DNA of 64,000 nt from Zoogloea sp. (GCF_023150065.1 NZ_JAKLLN010000005.1:1-64000), one strand, 5' to 3'. Shown: positions 23,417-32,404, counted from the stretch's first letter. The notes: generated by a model from the sequence alone, not told the origin. Translations and numbers: made by a program.

Positions 23417-24577
23417 ATGACACGCTTTCCCCTCGCCACGCTGGGCGTGGCGGCGGCTCTCGCCGTCGCAGCCAGCGCGGGGGCCGGTCTCGCCCAGCGG
23501 ACCGCAGCCCCGCCCATTGACCTGCTGGAGACTCCGGCACCCCAGAGCCCGCGCGCCGCCGGGCAGATGATGAACGGCTTGACCCGCGCTGGTGAGCGCC
23601 TTGTTGCCGTTGGGGCCCGCGGCACCATCGTGTATTCCGACGATGACGGACGCAGTTGGCATCAGGCCGCAGTGCCCGTGGCCGTGATGCTCACCGCCCT
23701 GCATTTTCCAACGCCCAGGCTGGGCTGGGCGGTGGGCCACGACGGCGTGATCCTGCACACCCAGGATGGCGGCGTCACCTGGCAGCGCCAATTTGACGGT
23801 CACCAGGCCAACATCCAGATGCTGGTATGGGCAAAAGCCCAGGTGGAGCGCGCCCGGCAGGCCCTGGCAGCAGCCACCGAGGGCCAGCGTCAGGCGGCCG
23901 AGGATGCCCTGGCTGCAGCCGAGGACAGCCTGGCCGGCTTTGAGCAGTCCGTCGGCTTCGGCCCCTCTCAGCCCTTCATGGGGGTGTGGTTCGGCGACCC
24001 GCAGAAGGGGTATGCCGTGGGGGCCTTCGGCATGGCCTTTGTCACCCGGGATGGCGGCCGACAGTGGACGCTGCTATCCGACCGCCTGCCCAACCCTGAA
24101 GGCCTGCATTTGTATGCCCTCAGCGCGCCAGCCCCCGGGGTGCTGCTGATTGCCGGGGAGCGGGGCCTGCTGCTGCGTTCGTCCGACGGTGGCGAGCGTT
24201 GGCAGGCGCAAACCGGCCTGGCAGAGGGCGGGTTGTATGGTCTGGCCAGCCTGGCGGACGGCAGCAGGTTGTTCGCTTTCGGCTTTGATGGCGTGGTGCT
24301 GCAGAGCTCCGATCTGGGGCAGCGCTGGCAGGCCATCGACAGCGGCACCCGCAGCGCCCTCTACGGTGCCGCACTGGCCGGCAGCGAGCTGATCCTGGTG
24401 GGCAACAATGGCACCCGTCTGCGCCTGACCGGCAATCGTTTCGAGACGCTGCCCAGTCCCGATGGCCGCCCCCTTGGTGGCGCTGCTTTCGGCAAGGACG
24501 GCTGGGTGCTGGCCGGCTGGGGTGGGCTCACCCGGGAGCCCACTCGCCCGGGCGCAGGAGGTGAGCATCATGAGTGA
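23417..24577 (+). CDS. YCF48/PSII stability factor-like beta-propeller protein
   Basis: Repeated GWAVGHDGVILHTQDGGVTWQ / GYAVGAFGMAFVTRDGGRQW / GLLLRSSDGGERWQ. Confidence 0.8.
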   Translation: MTRFPLATLGVAAALAVAASAGAGLAQRTAAPPIDLLETPAPQSPRAAGQMMNGLTRAGERLVAVGARGTIVYSDDDGRSWHQAAVPVAVMLTALHFPTPRLGWAVGHDGVILHTQDGGVTWQRQFDGHQANIQMLVWAKAQVERARQALAAATEGQRQAAEDALAAAEDSLAGFEQSVGFGPSQPFMGVWFGDPQKGYAVGAFGMAFVTRDGGRQWTLLSDRLPNPEGLHLYALSAPAPGVLLIAGERGLLLRSSDGGERWQAQTGLAEGGLYGLASLADGSRLFAFGFDGVVLQSSDLGQRWQAIDSGTRSALYGAALAGSELILVGNNGTRLRLTGNRFETLPSPDGRPLGGAAFGKDGWVLAGWGGLTREPTRPGAGGEHHE

Positions 24578-26969
24578 GATTGACGCTGTGTCCCGCCCCA
24601 TGCCACACGGCGGCCTGCTGAAGCGCATCGAGCGCTGGCTGGAGGGGGCGCTGTTCGCTCATCGCACCGCTACCGTCCTCGTCTTCGCGGTGCTGACCGT
24701 GGCCCTGGGCTGGTCCGCCCTCGGCCTGCGGCCCGACGCCAGCTTCGAGAAGATGATCCCGGTCCATCATCCGGCCATCGCCAACTACCTGACCCACGAG
24801 GACAACCTGCGGGGCCTCTCCAATGTGGTGAGGGTGGTGGTGGAGAACCGCAAGGGCGACATCTTCGACCCGGCCTTCCAGGAGGTGCTGCGCAAGGTCA
24901 ACGACGAGGTGTTCTACATCCCCGGCGTGGACCGGGCCGGCATGCGCTCCCTGTGGACGCCCAATGTGATGTGGGGCGAGGTGACGGCCGAGGGCTTCGA
25001 GGCCGGGCCGGTCATCCCCGATGGCTACGACGGATCACCGCCGGCCATCGAGCAGCTCCGGCGCAACGTCTTCCGCTCCGGTGAGGTGGGCACCCTGGTG
25101 GCCAACGATCTGCGCTCGGCCCTGATCCTGGTGCCGCTTATGGAGCGTGACCCGGACAGCGGCGAACGCCTGGACTACGCGCGCTTTGCGTCGGATCTCG
25201 AGGAGAAGATCCGCGCCCGCTACGCCAGCGACGGGGTGGACATCCGCATCGTCGGCTTTGCCAAGGTCATTGGCGAGCTGATTGACGGGGCCCTGCCCAT
25301 CCTCGGCTACTTTGTGCTCACCCTGGTCCTCACTGCCGCCTTGCTGCTGTGGTACTCGCGCTGCCTGCGCAGTACCCTGACCACCCTGCTGTGCTGCCTG
25401 ATCGCCGTGGTGTGGCAACTCGGCATCGTGCGCCTGCTGGGCTACGGACTGGACCCGTATTCCATCCTGGTGCCCTTCCTCACCTTTGCCATCGGCATCA
25501 GCCACGCGGTGCAGAACATCAACACCACCGCCAACGCCATGCTCGACGGGGCCGACAGGGTGGAGGCGGCGCGGCGCTCCTTCCGCACCCTGTTCGTGGC
25601 CGGCACCGTGGCCCTGCTGTGCGACGCGGTGGGCTTTGCGACCTTGCTGGTGATCCGTATCGGCGTGATCCAGGAACTGGCCATCTCGGCCAGCATTGGT
25701 GTAGCGGTGATCATCTTCAGCAAGATGTTCCTGTTGCCCGTGCTGATGTCCTGGACTGGCGTGTCGCCCGCAGCGATCGCCCATGCCCGGTCTCGCCGGG
25801 CGCACCTGTCCTGGCTGTGGCAGTGGGTGGCCGCCTGTGCCCGGCCCCGGCCGGCCATCGCGGTGACCGTGGCCGGTGCGGTGCTACTGGCCGTGGGGGC
25901 CTGGGGCGCGCGCAGCCTGCAGATCGGCGATCTGGACCCCGGCGCGCCGGAGCTGCGCACCGACTCCCGCTACAACCGCGATGCCGCCTATCTGGTGGAG
26001 CACTACACCACCAGCACCGATGTCTTCGTGGTGATGGCCGAGACCCCGCCCCAGGGGTGCCGCGACTATCAGGTCCTGGCCGGCATGGACCTGCTGGCGG
26101 CCGAGTTGGAGCGGGTACCCGGCGTGCAGCGCAGCGTGTCCATGTCCGACTTTGCCTACCGGGTGCTGGCGGCCAACAACGAGGGCAACCCCAAGTGGTA
26201 TGCCATCAGCCGCAACAAGTACGCCCTCGGCGGCGCCTTCCAGAAGACACCCAAGGAGTACATCGGCAACGGCTGCGCAATGACGCCCCTGGTGGTCTAT
26301 CTGAACGACCACAAGGCCGCCACCCTCGCTGCCGTGATGACCACCGTGCGCGACTTTGCCGCCCGGCATGACTCCGACAAGGTGCGCTTTACCCTGGTGG
26401 GTGGGAATGCCGGTATCGAGGCGGCCACCAACGAGGTCATCCGCGATGCCGACCACACCATGTTGCTACTGGTGTATGCCATCGTCGCCGTGCTGCTGCT
26501 GATCGAGTTCCGCTCGGTGCGGGTGACAGCCTGCATCGTCCTCCCCCTCTACATCACTTCGGTGCTGTGCGAGGCCATCATGGCCTGGATGGGCTTGGGG
26601 GTGAAGGTGGCGACCCTGCCGGTGATCGCCCTCGGGGTGGGCATCGGGGTGGATTACGGCATCTACATCTACAACCGTCTCCAGTCCTATCTGGATCACG
26701 GCCATCCGCTGGCCGAGGCCTACCTGCTCACCGTGGCCACCACCGGGCGCGCAGTGGCCTTCACCGGCCTGACCCTGGCGGTGGGCGTGCTCACCTGGAT
26801 CGGCTCGGCCATCAAGTTCCAGGCCGACATGGGCCTGCTGCTGACCTTCATGTTCCTGTGGAACATGGTGGGGGCCCTAGTACTGCTGCCGGCCCTGGCG
26901 CGTCTGCTGCTGCCCGCACCTCCGCCGGCGGTGCAGGCCCCGCTCTCCAAACCCGTTCCCCAACCTTGA
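24570..26969 (+). CDS. RND/MMPL-family transporter
   Basis: About 800 aa, two repeats of membrane segments, VIALGVGIGVDYGIYIYNR. Confidence 0.85.
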   Translation: MSEIDAVSRPMPHGGLLKRIERWLEGALFAHRTATVLVFAVLTVALGWSALGLRPDASFEKMIPVHHPAIANYLTHEDNLRGLSNVVRVVVENRKGDIFDPAFQEVLRKVNDEVFYIPGVDRAGMRSLWTPNVMWGEVTAEGFEAGPVIPDGYDGSPPAIEQLRRNVFRSGEVGTLVANDLRSALILVPLMERDPDSGERLDYARFASDLEEKIRARYASDGVDIRIVGFAKVIGELIDGALPILGYFVLTLVLTAALLLWYSRCLRSTLTTLLCCLIAVVWQLGIVRLLGYGLDPYSILVPFLTFAIGISHAVQNINTTANAMLDGADRVEAARRSFRTLFVAGTVALLCDAVGFATLLVIRIGVIQELAISASIGVAVIIFSKMFLLPVLMSWTGVSPAAIAHARSRRAHLSWLWQWVAACARPRPAIAVTVAGAVLLAVGAWGARSLQIGDLDPGAPELRTDSRYNRDAAYLVEHYTTSTDVFVVMAETPPQGCRDYQVLAGMDLLAAELERVPGVQRSVSMSDFAYRVLAANNEGNPKWYAISRNKYALGGAFQKTPKEYIGNGCAMTPLVVYLNDHKAATLAAVMTTVRDFAARHDSDKVRFTLVGGNAGIEAATNEVIRDADHTMLLLVYAIVAVLLLIEFRSVRVTACIVLPLYITSVLCEAIMAWMGLGVKVATLPVIALGVGIGVDYGIYIYNRLQSYLDHGHPLAEAYLLTVATTGRAVAFTGLTLAVGVLTWIGSAIKFQADMGLLLTFMFLWNMVGALVLLPALARLLLPAPPPAVQAPLSKPVPQP

Positions 26970-26983
26970 AGGAATTGAAAGCC

Positions 26984-27790
26984 ATGACACTCACCGAACG
27001 CAGCATGCTGGACCTCACGGGCCGTGTCGCCCTCGTCACCGGGGGCGCCTCCGGCATTGGCCGGGCCTCGGCCCACGCGCTGGCCGCCCAGGGGGCACGG
27101 GTCATCATTGCCGATATCAACGAAGCCGGCGGCGTGGAGACCGCCGAAGCCATCGGCAACGCCGCCGGCTTCGTGCATCTGGATGTCACCGACGAAGCCG
27201 CCTGGTGCCGGGCGCTGGATTACGTGATCTCCACCGAGGGAGGGCTCGACATCCTCGCCAACGTGGCCGGTATCGGCACCGGTGGGGACTTCGAGGATCT
27301 GGCCCTGAGGGACTGGAACCGCATGATGGCGGTCAATGCCACCGGCCCCTACCTTGGCTGCAAACACGCCATCCGTGCCATGGCCGGCAGCGGTCGGCCG
27401 GGGGCTATCATCAATGTAGGCTCCATCGCCGCCGACCGGGCCGCGCCGGATCTGGTGGGCTACTGCGCCAGCAAAGGGGCCCTGCGCATGCTCAGCAAGT
27501 CCGTGGCCCTGCACTGTGCCCACAAGGGCTATCCGATCCGCTGCAACGCTGTCCATCCCACCTATGTGGACAGCGAGATGCTGGACCCCATCGCCGATCT
27601 CTATGGCAGCCGGGAGGCCATGGTGCAGGACATGTCCAGGCTGGTGCCCCTGGGCCGTCTCGCCAAACCGGCGGACATTGCGGCTGCGGTCGTCTTCCTG
27701 GCCTCCGATGGGGCGGCGATGATCACCGGGACCGAGCTGTTCGTGGATGGCGGCCACACGGCTGGCGTCCCGCCGTCGCACTTTGCCTGA
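26984..27790 (+). CDS. SDR-family oxidoreductase (hydroxysteroid dehydrogenase-like)
   Basis: VALVTGGASGIGRASAHALAAQGARVI; GYCASKGALRMLSKSVALH. Confidence 0.85.
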   Translation: MTLTERSMLDLTGRVALVTGGASGIGRASAHALAAQGARVIIADINEAGGVETAEAIGNAAGFVHLDVTDEAAWCRALDYVISTEGGLDILANVAGIGTGGDFEDLALRDWNRMMAVNATGPYLGCKHAIRAMAGSGRPGAIINVGSIAADRAAPDLVGYCASKGALRMLSKSVALHCAHKGYPIRCNAVHPTYVDSEMLDPIADLYGSREAMVQDMSRLVPLGRLAKPADIAAAVVFLASDGAAMITGTELFVDGGHTAGVPPSHFA

Positions 27791-27848
27791 ACGCCTTGGC
27801 CCGGTGCTTCACCCGCGCCGGGCGGTGTTGGTCGCCCTCAAGCACGCG

Positions 27849-28433
27849 TCATTTTGCCAACTTGACGCACTGCACAGACTCCGCCATCCGCATGACCCAG
27901 TCTTTGCCGATGGCGGCTTTGCCATCGTTTTCCACAGATAGCGAAACCGACCCTGCCGCCGGATCCCATCCCACCCCCCATCTGGTGTTCTTGGGGTTTG
28001 CCCTATCGACCACCAGCGCGATGGTGGCTCTTTGCCCATTCACCTTTGCGTTATAGGCCTCTTCGCTCCGGTAAGAACGCGCACTTGACCGATCGAAGAT
28101 GGAAAGCATGACCCTCCTGTCCGGACCGGTTCGAAAGAAGAACGTGTCCTGGGCGTGCCCGCTTTCGCTGACACCTTTCTCCACCACCAGGAGACTGGAT
28201 CTGCAATCGAAACGCGAGTTCGTCGGCCGCGAATCAAGCGCCTTGCGTAGCCCCTCGGTCACCCGTGTATGCGCGTAAGCTTTTGAAAGGATGAAGTAAC
28301 CGTCGGGGCTGACTGAGCGGTCTTCCCAGAAGGTGCGTTTGGCCAGCTCCCGCAGTTGATCGTCTTCCACGTCTGCGAAGCAGAAATGGGGTGCGATGGA
28401 GAGAAACGCGCACAGAACATGGCGTGCATTCAT
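27849..28433 (-). CDS. Hypothetical exported protein
   Basis: MNARHVLCAFLSIAPHFCFADVEDDQ... signal peptide; no recognised family. Confidence 0.5.
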   Translation of the reverse strand: MNARHVLCAFLSIAPHFCFADVEDDQLRELAKRTFWEDRSVSPDGYFILSKAYAHTRVTEGLRKALDSRPTNSRFDCRSSLLVVEKGVSESGHAQDTFFFRTGPDRRVMLSIFDRSSARSYRSEEAYNAKVNGQRATIALVVDRANPKNTRWGVGWDPAAGSVSLSVENDGKAAIGKDWVMRMAESVQCVKLAK

Positions 28434-28576
28434 TTCGCGCTCGCCCCCTTGTTGATCCAATTTGCAGTGTTCAGCATCCGACCGTGCAGGAAAGCTGTGT
28501 TGAGAAAGGCCGGAATGGTAATGCATATGTCCTTTCAGGGGGCGTGGTGCGGGCGCGACCGTGGTTTCAACTGGCC

Positions 28577-29569
28577 TCAGGCCGCCATCACTTCGGGCGC
28601 TTCCGTATCGCCGGGCCGGGGCCGCCTGAGCATGTTGGGCAGGCCCGGGTGGCTCGCCGGATGCGCCAGTGCCCGGGCGGCCTGATCGGCAAGGGCGTCC
28701 AGCAGGGCATAGCGGCGGCGATACATGGCGCGTTTCTGCATGGGCATCTCTTCCGGGCTGCGGCGGCGCCCCTGAAGGGGGATCCGCCAATGGCCGTCGT
28801 CGCCCAGCCGTGCGCCGTGCTCCTGCCAGAAGGCGCGGTAGTCGAAGCTGAACTCATCGATCTTCTTCTTGTACTGGGTGACCTGGTTGCAGCTGTCTAT
28901 GCCAACGATGCGCGTCACCCCCCATTGGGCGCACAGCAGGCGCAGCACCTCCAGCAGCAGGGCATGGGGGCGCAGGCCATGGCACTGCTTGGTCAGGCTG
29001 CGGATCGTCTCCCGGTTACTGCCGTCGGTACGCTTGAGCCCCTGCAGCGAGGCGATGAGCAGGGTATCCGCGGCCGTGAAGCCGAAGCTCAGGTTGAAGA
29101 GGGGGCGCGCGTCGGCGTCGTACAGGCACAGGGCCCAATAGCCCTCGATGCGCGTCGGGACGTTGAGGGTCAGATCCACCGCGCAGCCTGGGGCCTGGGC
29201 CACGCGCAGGCTGCTCCCGCTGGCCAACTGCCCGCACAGCAGGGGGCCAAAGTGGCCAGCCGCCGCGTCCAGATCGGCGATCATGGCGTGAAAGCGCTGA
29301 CGCAGGCCGAAGCGCCGATCCAGATAGCGCCGATAGAACACGTAAAAGCTGCGCCTGTCGGCGTCCAGCAGGCGCGCCCAGGCAGGGTGGCGGTCCAGGG
29401 CCTGCAGCAGCAGGCGGCGCTCGGGCGTGGTGAACCACGCGAGCAGACGGTACTTGAGGCGATGGAACACCCGCCGCGTACGGGCCGGCCCCAGCACGTC
29501 GGGCAGAGGCGGCCAGCTGGCGGCTGGGGTGGTTGGGGCGACGCGGGTGAAGGCATGAAGCGAGGACAT
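28577..29569 (-). CDS. VirK/YbjX (DUF535)-like protein
   Basis: RFHAMIADLDAAAGHFGPLLCGQLASGSSLRVAQAPGCAVDLTLNVPTRIEGYWALCLYDADARPLFNLSFGF. Confidence 0.7.
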   Translation of the reverse strand: MSSLHAFTRVAPTTPAASWPPLPDVLGPARTRRVFHRLKYRLLAWFTTPERRLLLQALDRHPAWARLLDADRRSFYVFYRRYLDRRFGLRQRFHAMIADLDAAAGHFGPLLCGQLASGSSLRVAQAPGCAVDLTLNVPTRIEGYWALCLYDADARPLFNLSFGFTAADTLLIASLQGLKRTDGSNRETIRSLTKQCHGLRPHALLLEVLRLLCAQWGVTRIVGIDSCNQVTQYKKKIDEFSFDYRAFWQEHGARLGDDGHWRIPLQGRRRSPEEMPMQKRAMYRRRYALLDALADQAARALAHPASHPGLPNMLRRPRPGDTEAPEVMAA

Positions 29570-29692
29570 GGCGGCACGAACGGAGTGAAGGGTGCTGATG
29601 CCGACTGTACCGATGAAGCCTTAACGCGCACTTGCCTGGATCTTGCAATGGACTGACAGGCGGGGGTGGATGGGGTGGGAGGAGGGGGCGCC

Positions 29693-29948
29693 CTATCGGT
29701 GAGTTGCGGGGGGCTGGATTGACGTGGTGCTACTTGTGTTGCGCATCACCGCCAGTGCGCCCCGAACCGCCTCCGCCTTGCCCATCTTTCAAGGGTGCCG
29801 CTTGTCATGAAAAGCGATGTGGCGTTTAATCCATCCCACATAAGCCTGCTTGGTTCGCAGATCGTAGTGCTTGACCTGATCCGCTCTCAAACCCGATCCA
29901 GCAAGCCGGGCAACGAGGTCGGGCCGCAAGAAGGGTAGACGACATCAT
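29693..29948 (-). pseudogene. Remnant of integron integrase (intI) N-terminal region
   Basis: Minus-strand translation, in shifted frames: LLDRV*ERIR / VKHYDLRTKQAYVGWIKRHIAFHDKRHP * KMGKAEAVRGALAVMRNTSSTTS, matching the tyrosine-recombinase SAM-like N-terminus of IntI (LLDQVRERIRxKHYSLRTExAYVxWIxRFIxFHxKRHPxxMGxAE...LAVxRNVSxST); two in-frame stops and a frameshift; catalytic domain missing; divergent from the cassettes as expected for intI. Confidence 0.8.
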
Positions 29949-30062
29949 GGCGGATTTCTTCGATAATTTTTTTGTATACAAAGATTTAGTGAGTTACGGC
30001 AGCTTGGGCGACAGTCGTGTAAGACACCAGAGGCGTCAGATGTCGTCTACTTCACGTTAGGC
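29949..30062 (+). promoter_or_regulatory. Putative attI region with first cassette junction at GTTAGGC (30056-30062)
   Basis: Lies between the intI start and cassette 1; GAGTTACGGCAGC...GGCGACAGTCG resembles attI-type sequence; ends TTCACGTTAGGC; no GCCTAAC partner box upstream, so attI rather than attC. Confidence 0.55.
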
Positions 30063-30071
30063 ATCAGCAAA

Positions 30072-30515
30072 ATGCAACGCGTCGTTGATCTGGAGCTCTG
30101 GTCGTTACCAAAGACACCTCTGCTTGAAGGCAAGGCCGTGGCTCAAGCATGTCGCTTGGCCACAAATGTGTCGCCTGAGATCGTTCTCGGTTTGAGTTTC
30201 GTGCCAGATGAAAAAGACATAACGAACCTCGACTTGATTTTTGCAGAGAATCCCTTGATAGAAATCGCATTCAAGAGCTTCTGCCGTGAGCAAGGCCTTG
30301 CAAGCGAGCCAAGCAACACGAATTCGGCGGCACGTTTCATAGCGTCCTCAGAAGGTCAACTTTTGGCTTGGTTGCACTTTCCGGCAGAGCCTGCGGGCAA
30401 AAGCATGGCGCTTTCTGTCTGCCGTTGGGCGGCAAACTCTGGTTATGTCATTCGTTCAGGTCAGAGTGAACACGCCCTCTCGGAATCAGAGGTTGAAGCG
30501 CTATGGGAAGGCTGA
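30072..30515 (+). CDS. Cassette 1 hypothetical protein
   Basis: 147 aa ORF filling cassette 30057-30567; no recognised family. Confidence 0.7.
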   Translation: MQRVVDLELWSLPKTPLLEGKAVAQACRLATNVSPEIVLGLSFVPDEKDITNLDLIFAENPLIEIAFKSFCREQGLASEPSNTNSAARFIASSEGQLLAWLHFPAEPAGKSMALSVCRWAANSGYVIRSGQSEHALSESEVEALWEG

Positions 30516-30573
30516 TGCCAACATTTCACTCCACGCGACAGCCTTCGGCGGCGCGTGAATTCAGGCGTTAGGC
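30516..30573 (+). repeat. attC1
   Basis: TGCCAAC...CACGCGACAGCCTTCGGCGGCGCGTG...GTTAGGC. Confidence 0.85.
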
Positions 30574-30580
30574 GCCATCA

Positions 30581-31099
30581 ATGATTCCCAATCTCCCGAT
30601 TGCCACTGACAACATCTATAAGTTCGCATGCTTGTTCGGCCTTGCAATCATCATTGCTTCAATACTCTCCTTCGTTAGCGTCTATTCCTCAACGCTCGAT
30701 AGAAAGGTGGCACTTAGCGAGGTAGTTATTTCTCTTGAAGCCAAGGAGCAACTAACAAAGGCTGAAGAAAACACTCTCGAACTGAACAAGAAGCTTGTTG
30801 AAGTCGCACAGAGAAATGAACGCTTCGCTCAAAGCATCATTGGCGGTGCTTTTGCAGTTGGGTTATTGCTCAGCATTTACGGTGCATATCATTGGCACAC
30901 CAAGATTCAGGCTCGTGATGACTTGCTCGCAACTTTGCAGATTGAAAGAATTCGAGCCGAGATCGCTAAGCTGCAACTTGATACGAATCGACTCAATAGC
31001 TCTGCGGGTGAGCAGACTGAACAGCAAGTAGTCGCTAAGAAAAATAACGTCCGGGTTCAACAGGAAAATGAAACAAAAACTACAGAACATATCGCCTAA
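30581..31099 (+). CDS. Cassette 2 membrane protein (two hydrophobic segments, helical linker)
   Basis: FACLFGLAIIIASILSFVSVY and SIIGGAFAVGLLLSIYGAYHW separated by a charged helical segment. Confidence 0.7.
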   Translation: MIPNLPIATDNIYKFACLFGLAIIIASILSFVSVYSSTLDRKVALSEVVISLEAKEQLTKAEENTLELNKKLVEVAQRNERFAQSIIGGAFAVGLLLSIYGAYHWHTKIQARDDLLATLQIERIRAEIAKLQLDTNRLNSSAGEQTEQQVVAKKNNVRVQQENETKTTEHIA

Positions 31100-31183
31100 C
31101 ACTGCGGTCAAGGCCGCTCCCTTCGGTCGCTGGGCGCTGCGCGATAAACCGCCGCGCAGCGCCCCTTACCAACAACGTTGGGC
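31094..31183 (+). repeat. attC2
   Basis: GCCTAAC ... GGGCGCTGCGCGATAAACCGCCGCGCAGCGCCC ... GTTGGGC. Confidence 0.92.
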
Positions 31184-31196
31184 CTAATACTTAGCG

Positions 31197-31649
31197 ATGG
31201 ATGCTCAAGACCCTCGTCTCCGTGAAATCTGGCTCCAAAAGGTGGTGCCGGTTGTATATCGCCAAGTCCGCCCAGAGCCAGTACTGCTGCGTATTCCTTA
31301 TGCGCAGAACAACTTTGAGTGGGTTCGTGGCGAGAAGCGCCACAAGCCTGACTGGAACGCAAAGTTCAAGTGTTGGGAAACGCCCGTTTCTTGGTTCGAT
31401 GAACTCATCGAGCGAACGCTTCGGAAGTTCGGGAAGGTCTACGTCATTCAGCTCTTTAAAGAACATCAGAAGTGCGCGCCGGCCTGTTGGAATGCAAAAG
31501 GCTTTCATTGTGAGTGCTCTTGCATGGGAGCCAACCACGGATCGGGCCATCCCGGTGGTCGGTGGCATGAGGTTTCAGAGACGTTTGCCTTTCAATGGGG
31601 GGCGCGCAAGTACTCATGCCGGCTTATCACTGCCGATGCTGCCCGTTAG
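31197..31649 (+). CDS. Cassette 3 Cys-rich hypothetical protein
   Basis: 150 aa; CAPACWNAKGFHCECSCMGANHGSGHPGGRWH cluster. Confidence 0.7.
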   Translation: MDAQDPRLREIWLQKVVPVVYRQVRPEPVLLRIPYAQNNFEWVRGEKRHKPDWNAKFKCWETPVSWFDELIERTLRKFGKVYVIQLFKEHQKCAPACWNAKGFHCECSCMGANHGSGHPGGRWHEVSETFAFQWGARKYSCRLITADAAR

Positions 31650-31718
31650 GCCCAACCCATCATTCCACCGGACCTTGCGCATAGATCCGCGCAAGGCCGG
31701 TGAATTCAAATGTTATGC
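31650..31718 (+). repeat. attC3
   Basis: GCCCAACCCATCATTCCACCGGACCTTGCGCATAGATCCGCGCAAGGCCGGTGAATTCAAATGTTATGC. Confidence 0.9.
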
Positions 31719-31732
31719 CTCAAGGAGCCTCT

Positions 31733-32290
31733 GTGGCTAATATCCCAACATACAAGGCGCTTCAGAAGTGCTATGACGCAAAATCCGCTGAAGTAAAAAG
31801 TCATTTCGGCCATCTTCCCCAGTTAATCGCTGACGGCCTCCCGTATGAAATTGCAATCGCGTACGTTTTCCTGAAAATTGAACAAGCTCAAAACAGAGCA
31901 CTATATGGCGGGGTCGTTAAGGTCCATCGCTGTAATGCGGAGTTCGCAAGGCGTTTGATGAATTTTCAACACCTAACCCGAGATGGGTTCAAAGAGCTCT
32001 ACAAAAATGTATTCGGCCGCGCTCTTCCAAAAGCAACAGCAGATTTAATGGCTGATGCGGAAAGTTCTCGCGACAAAGTTATTCACGGCAAGGATGTAAC
32101 GGATAGTGAGCTTCGTGGAGCTATTGCTGATGTCCTAGCTTATGCTGAGGCCTTCAATTCGGAAGTTAACGACGTTGCAGGCTTTAAACCGCTAGGCAAC
32201 ATGCGCGGCTTTAAGGGACGCGCCGAACCTCTCGACACACGTACTAGCAAATGGTTAATGCGAGGGCTTGGCTTTGGCGTTAAGGCATAA
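31733..32290 (+). CDS. Cassette 4 protein with HEPN-like RxxxxH motif
   Basis: GTG start preceded by AAGGAG; ATG at 31715 lies inside the core site TTATGC; motif SSRDKVIHGK. Confidence 0.65.
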   Translation: MANIPTYKALQKCYDAKSAEVKSHFGHLPQLIADGLPYEIAIAYVFLKIEQAQNRALYGGVVKVHRCNAEFARRLMNFQHLTRDGFKELYKNVFGRALPKATADLMADAESSRDKVIHGKDVTDSELRGAIADVLAYAEAFNSEVNDVAGFKPLGNMRGFKGRAEPLDTRTSKWLMRGLGFGVKA

Positions 32291-32380
32291 CACTGCAGTC
32301 GAGAGGGACAGCCAACAAGCTGCGCTTGTTCGTCCCCTCCGCGCTTCGCGCTCCGGCTGCCCCTCACTTCCACGTTGGGC
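32285..32380 (+). repeat. attC4
   Basis: GCATAAC ... GGGACAGCC...GGCTGCCCC ... GTTGGGC, 96 bp. Confidence 0.88.
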
Positions 32381-32404
32381 GCCGCAAATTATGCTTGTCG
32401 CAGT

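Noticed and set aside
29632-29829. Plus-strand ORF of 65 aa over the intI remnant
   Set aside because: Low-complexity translation; minus-strand integrase homology explains the region better.
31645-31651. Extra GTTAGGC at the end of cassette 3
   Set aside because: Overlaps the R'' box GCCCAAC of attC3 and has no palindromic partner; treated as chance.
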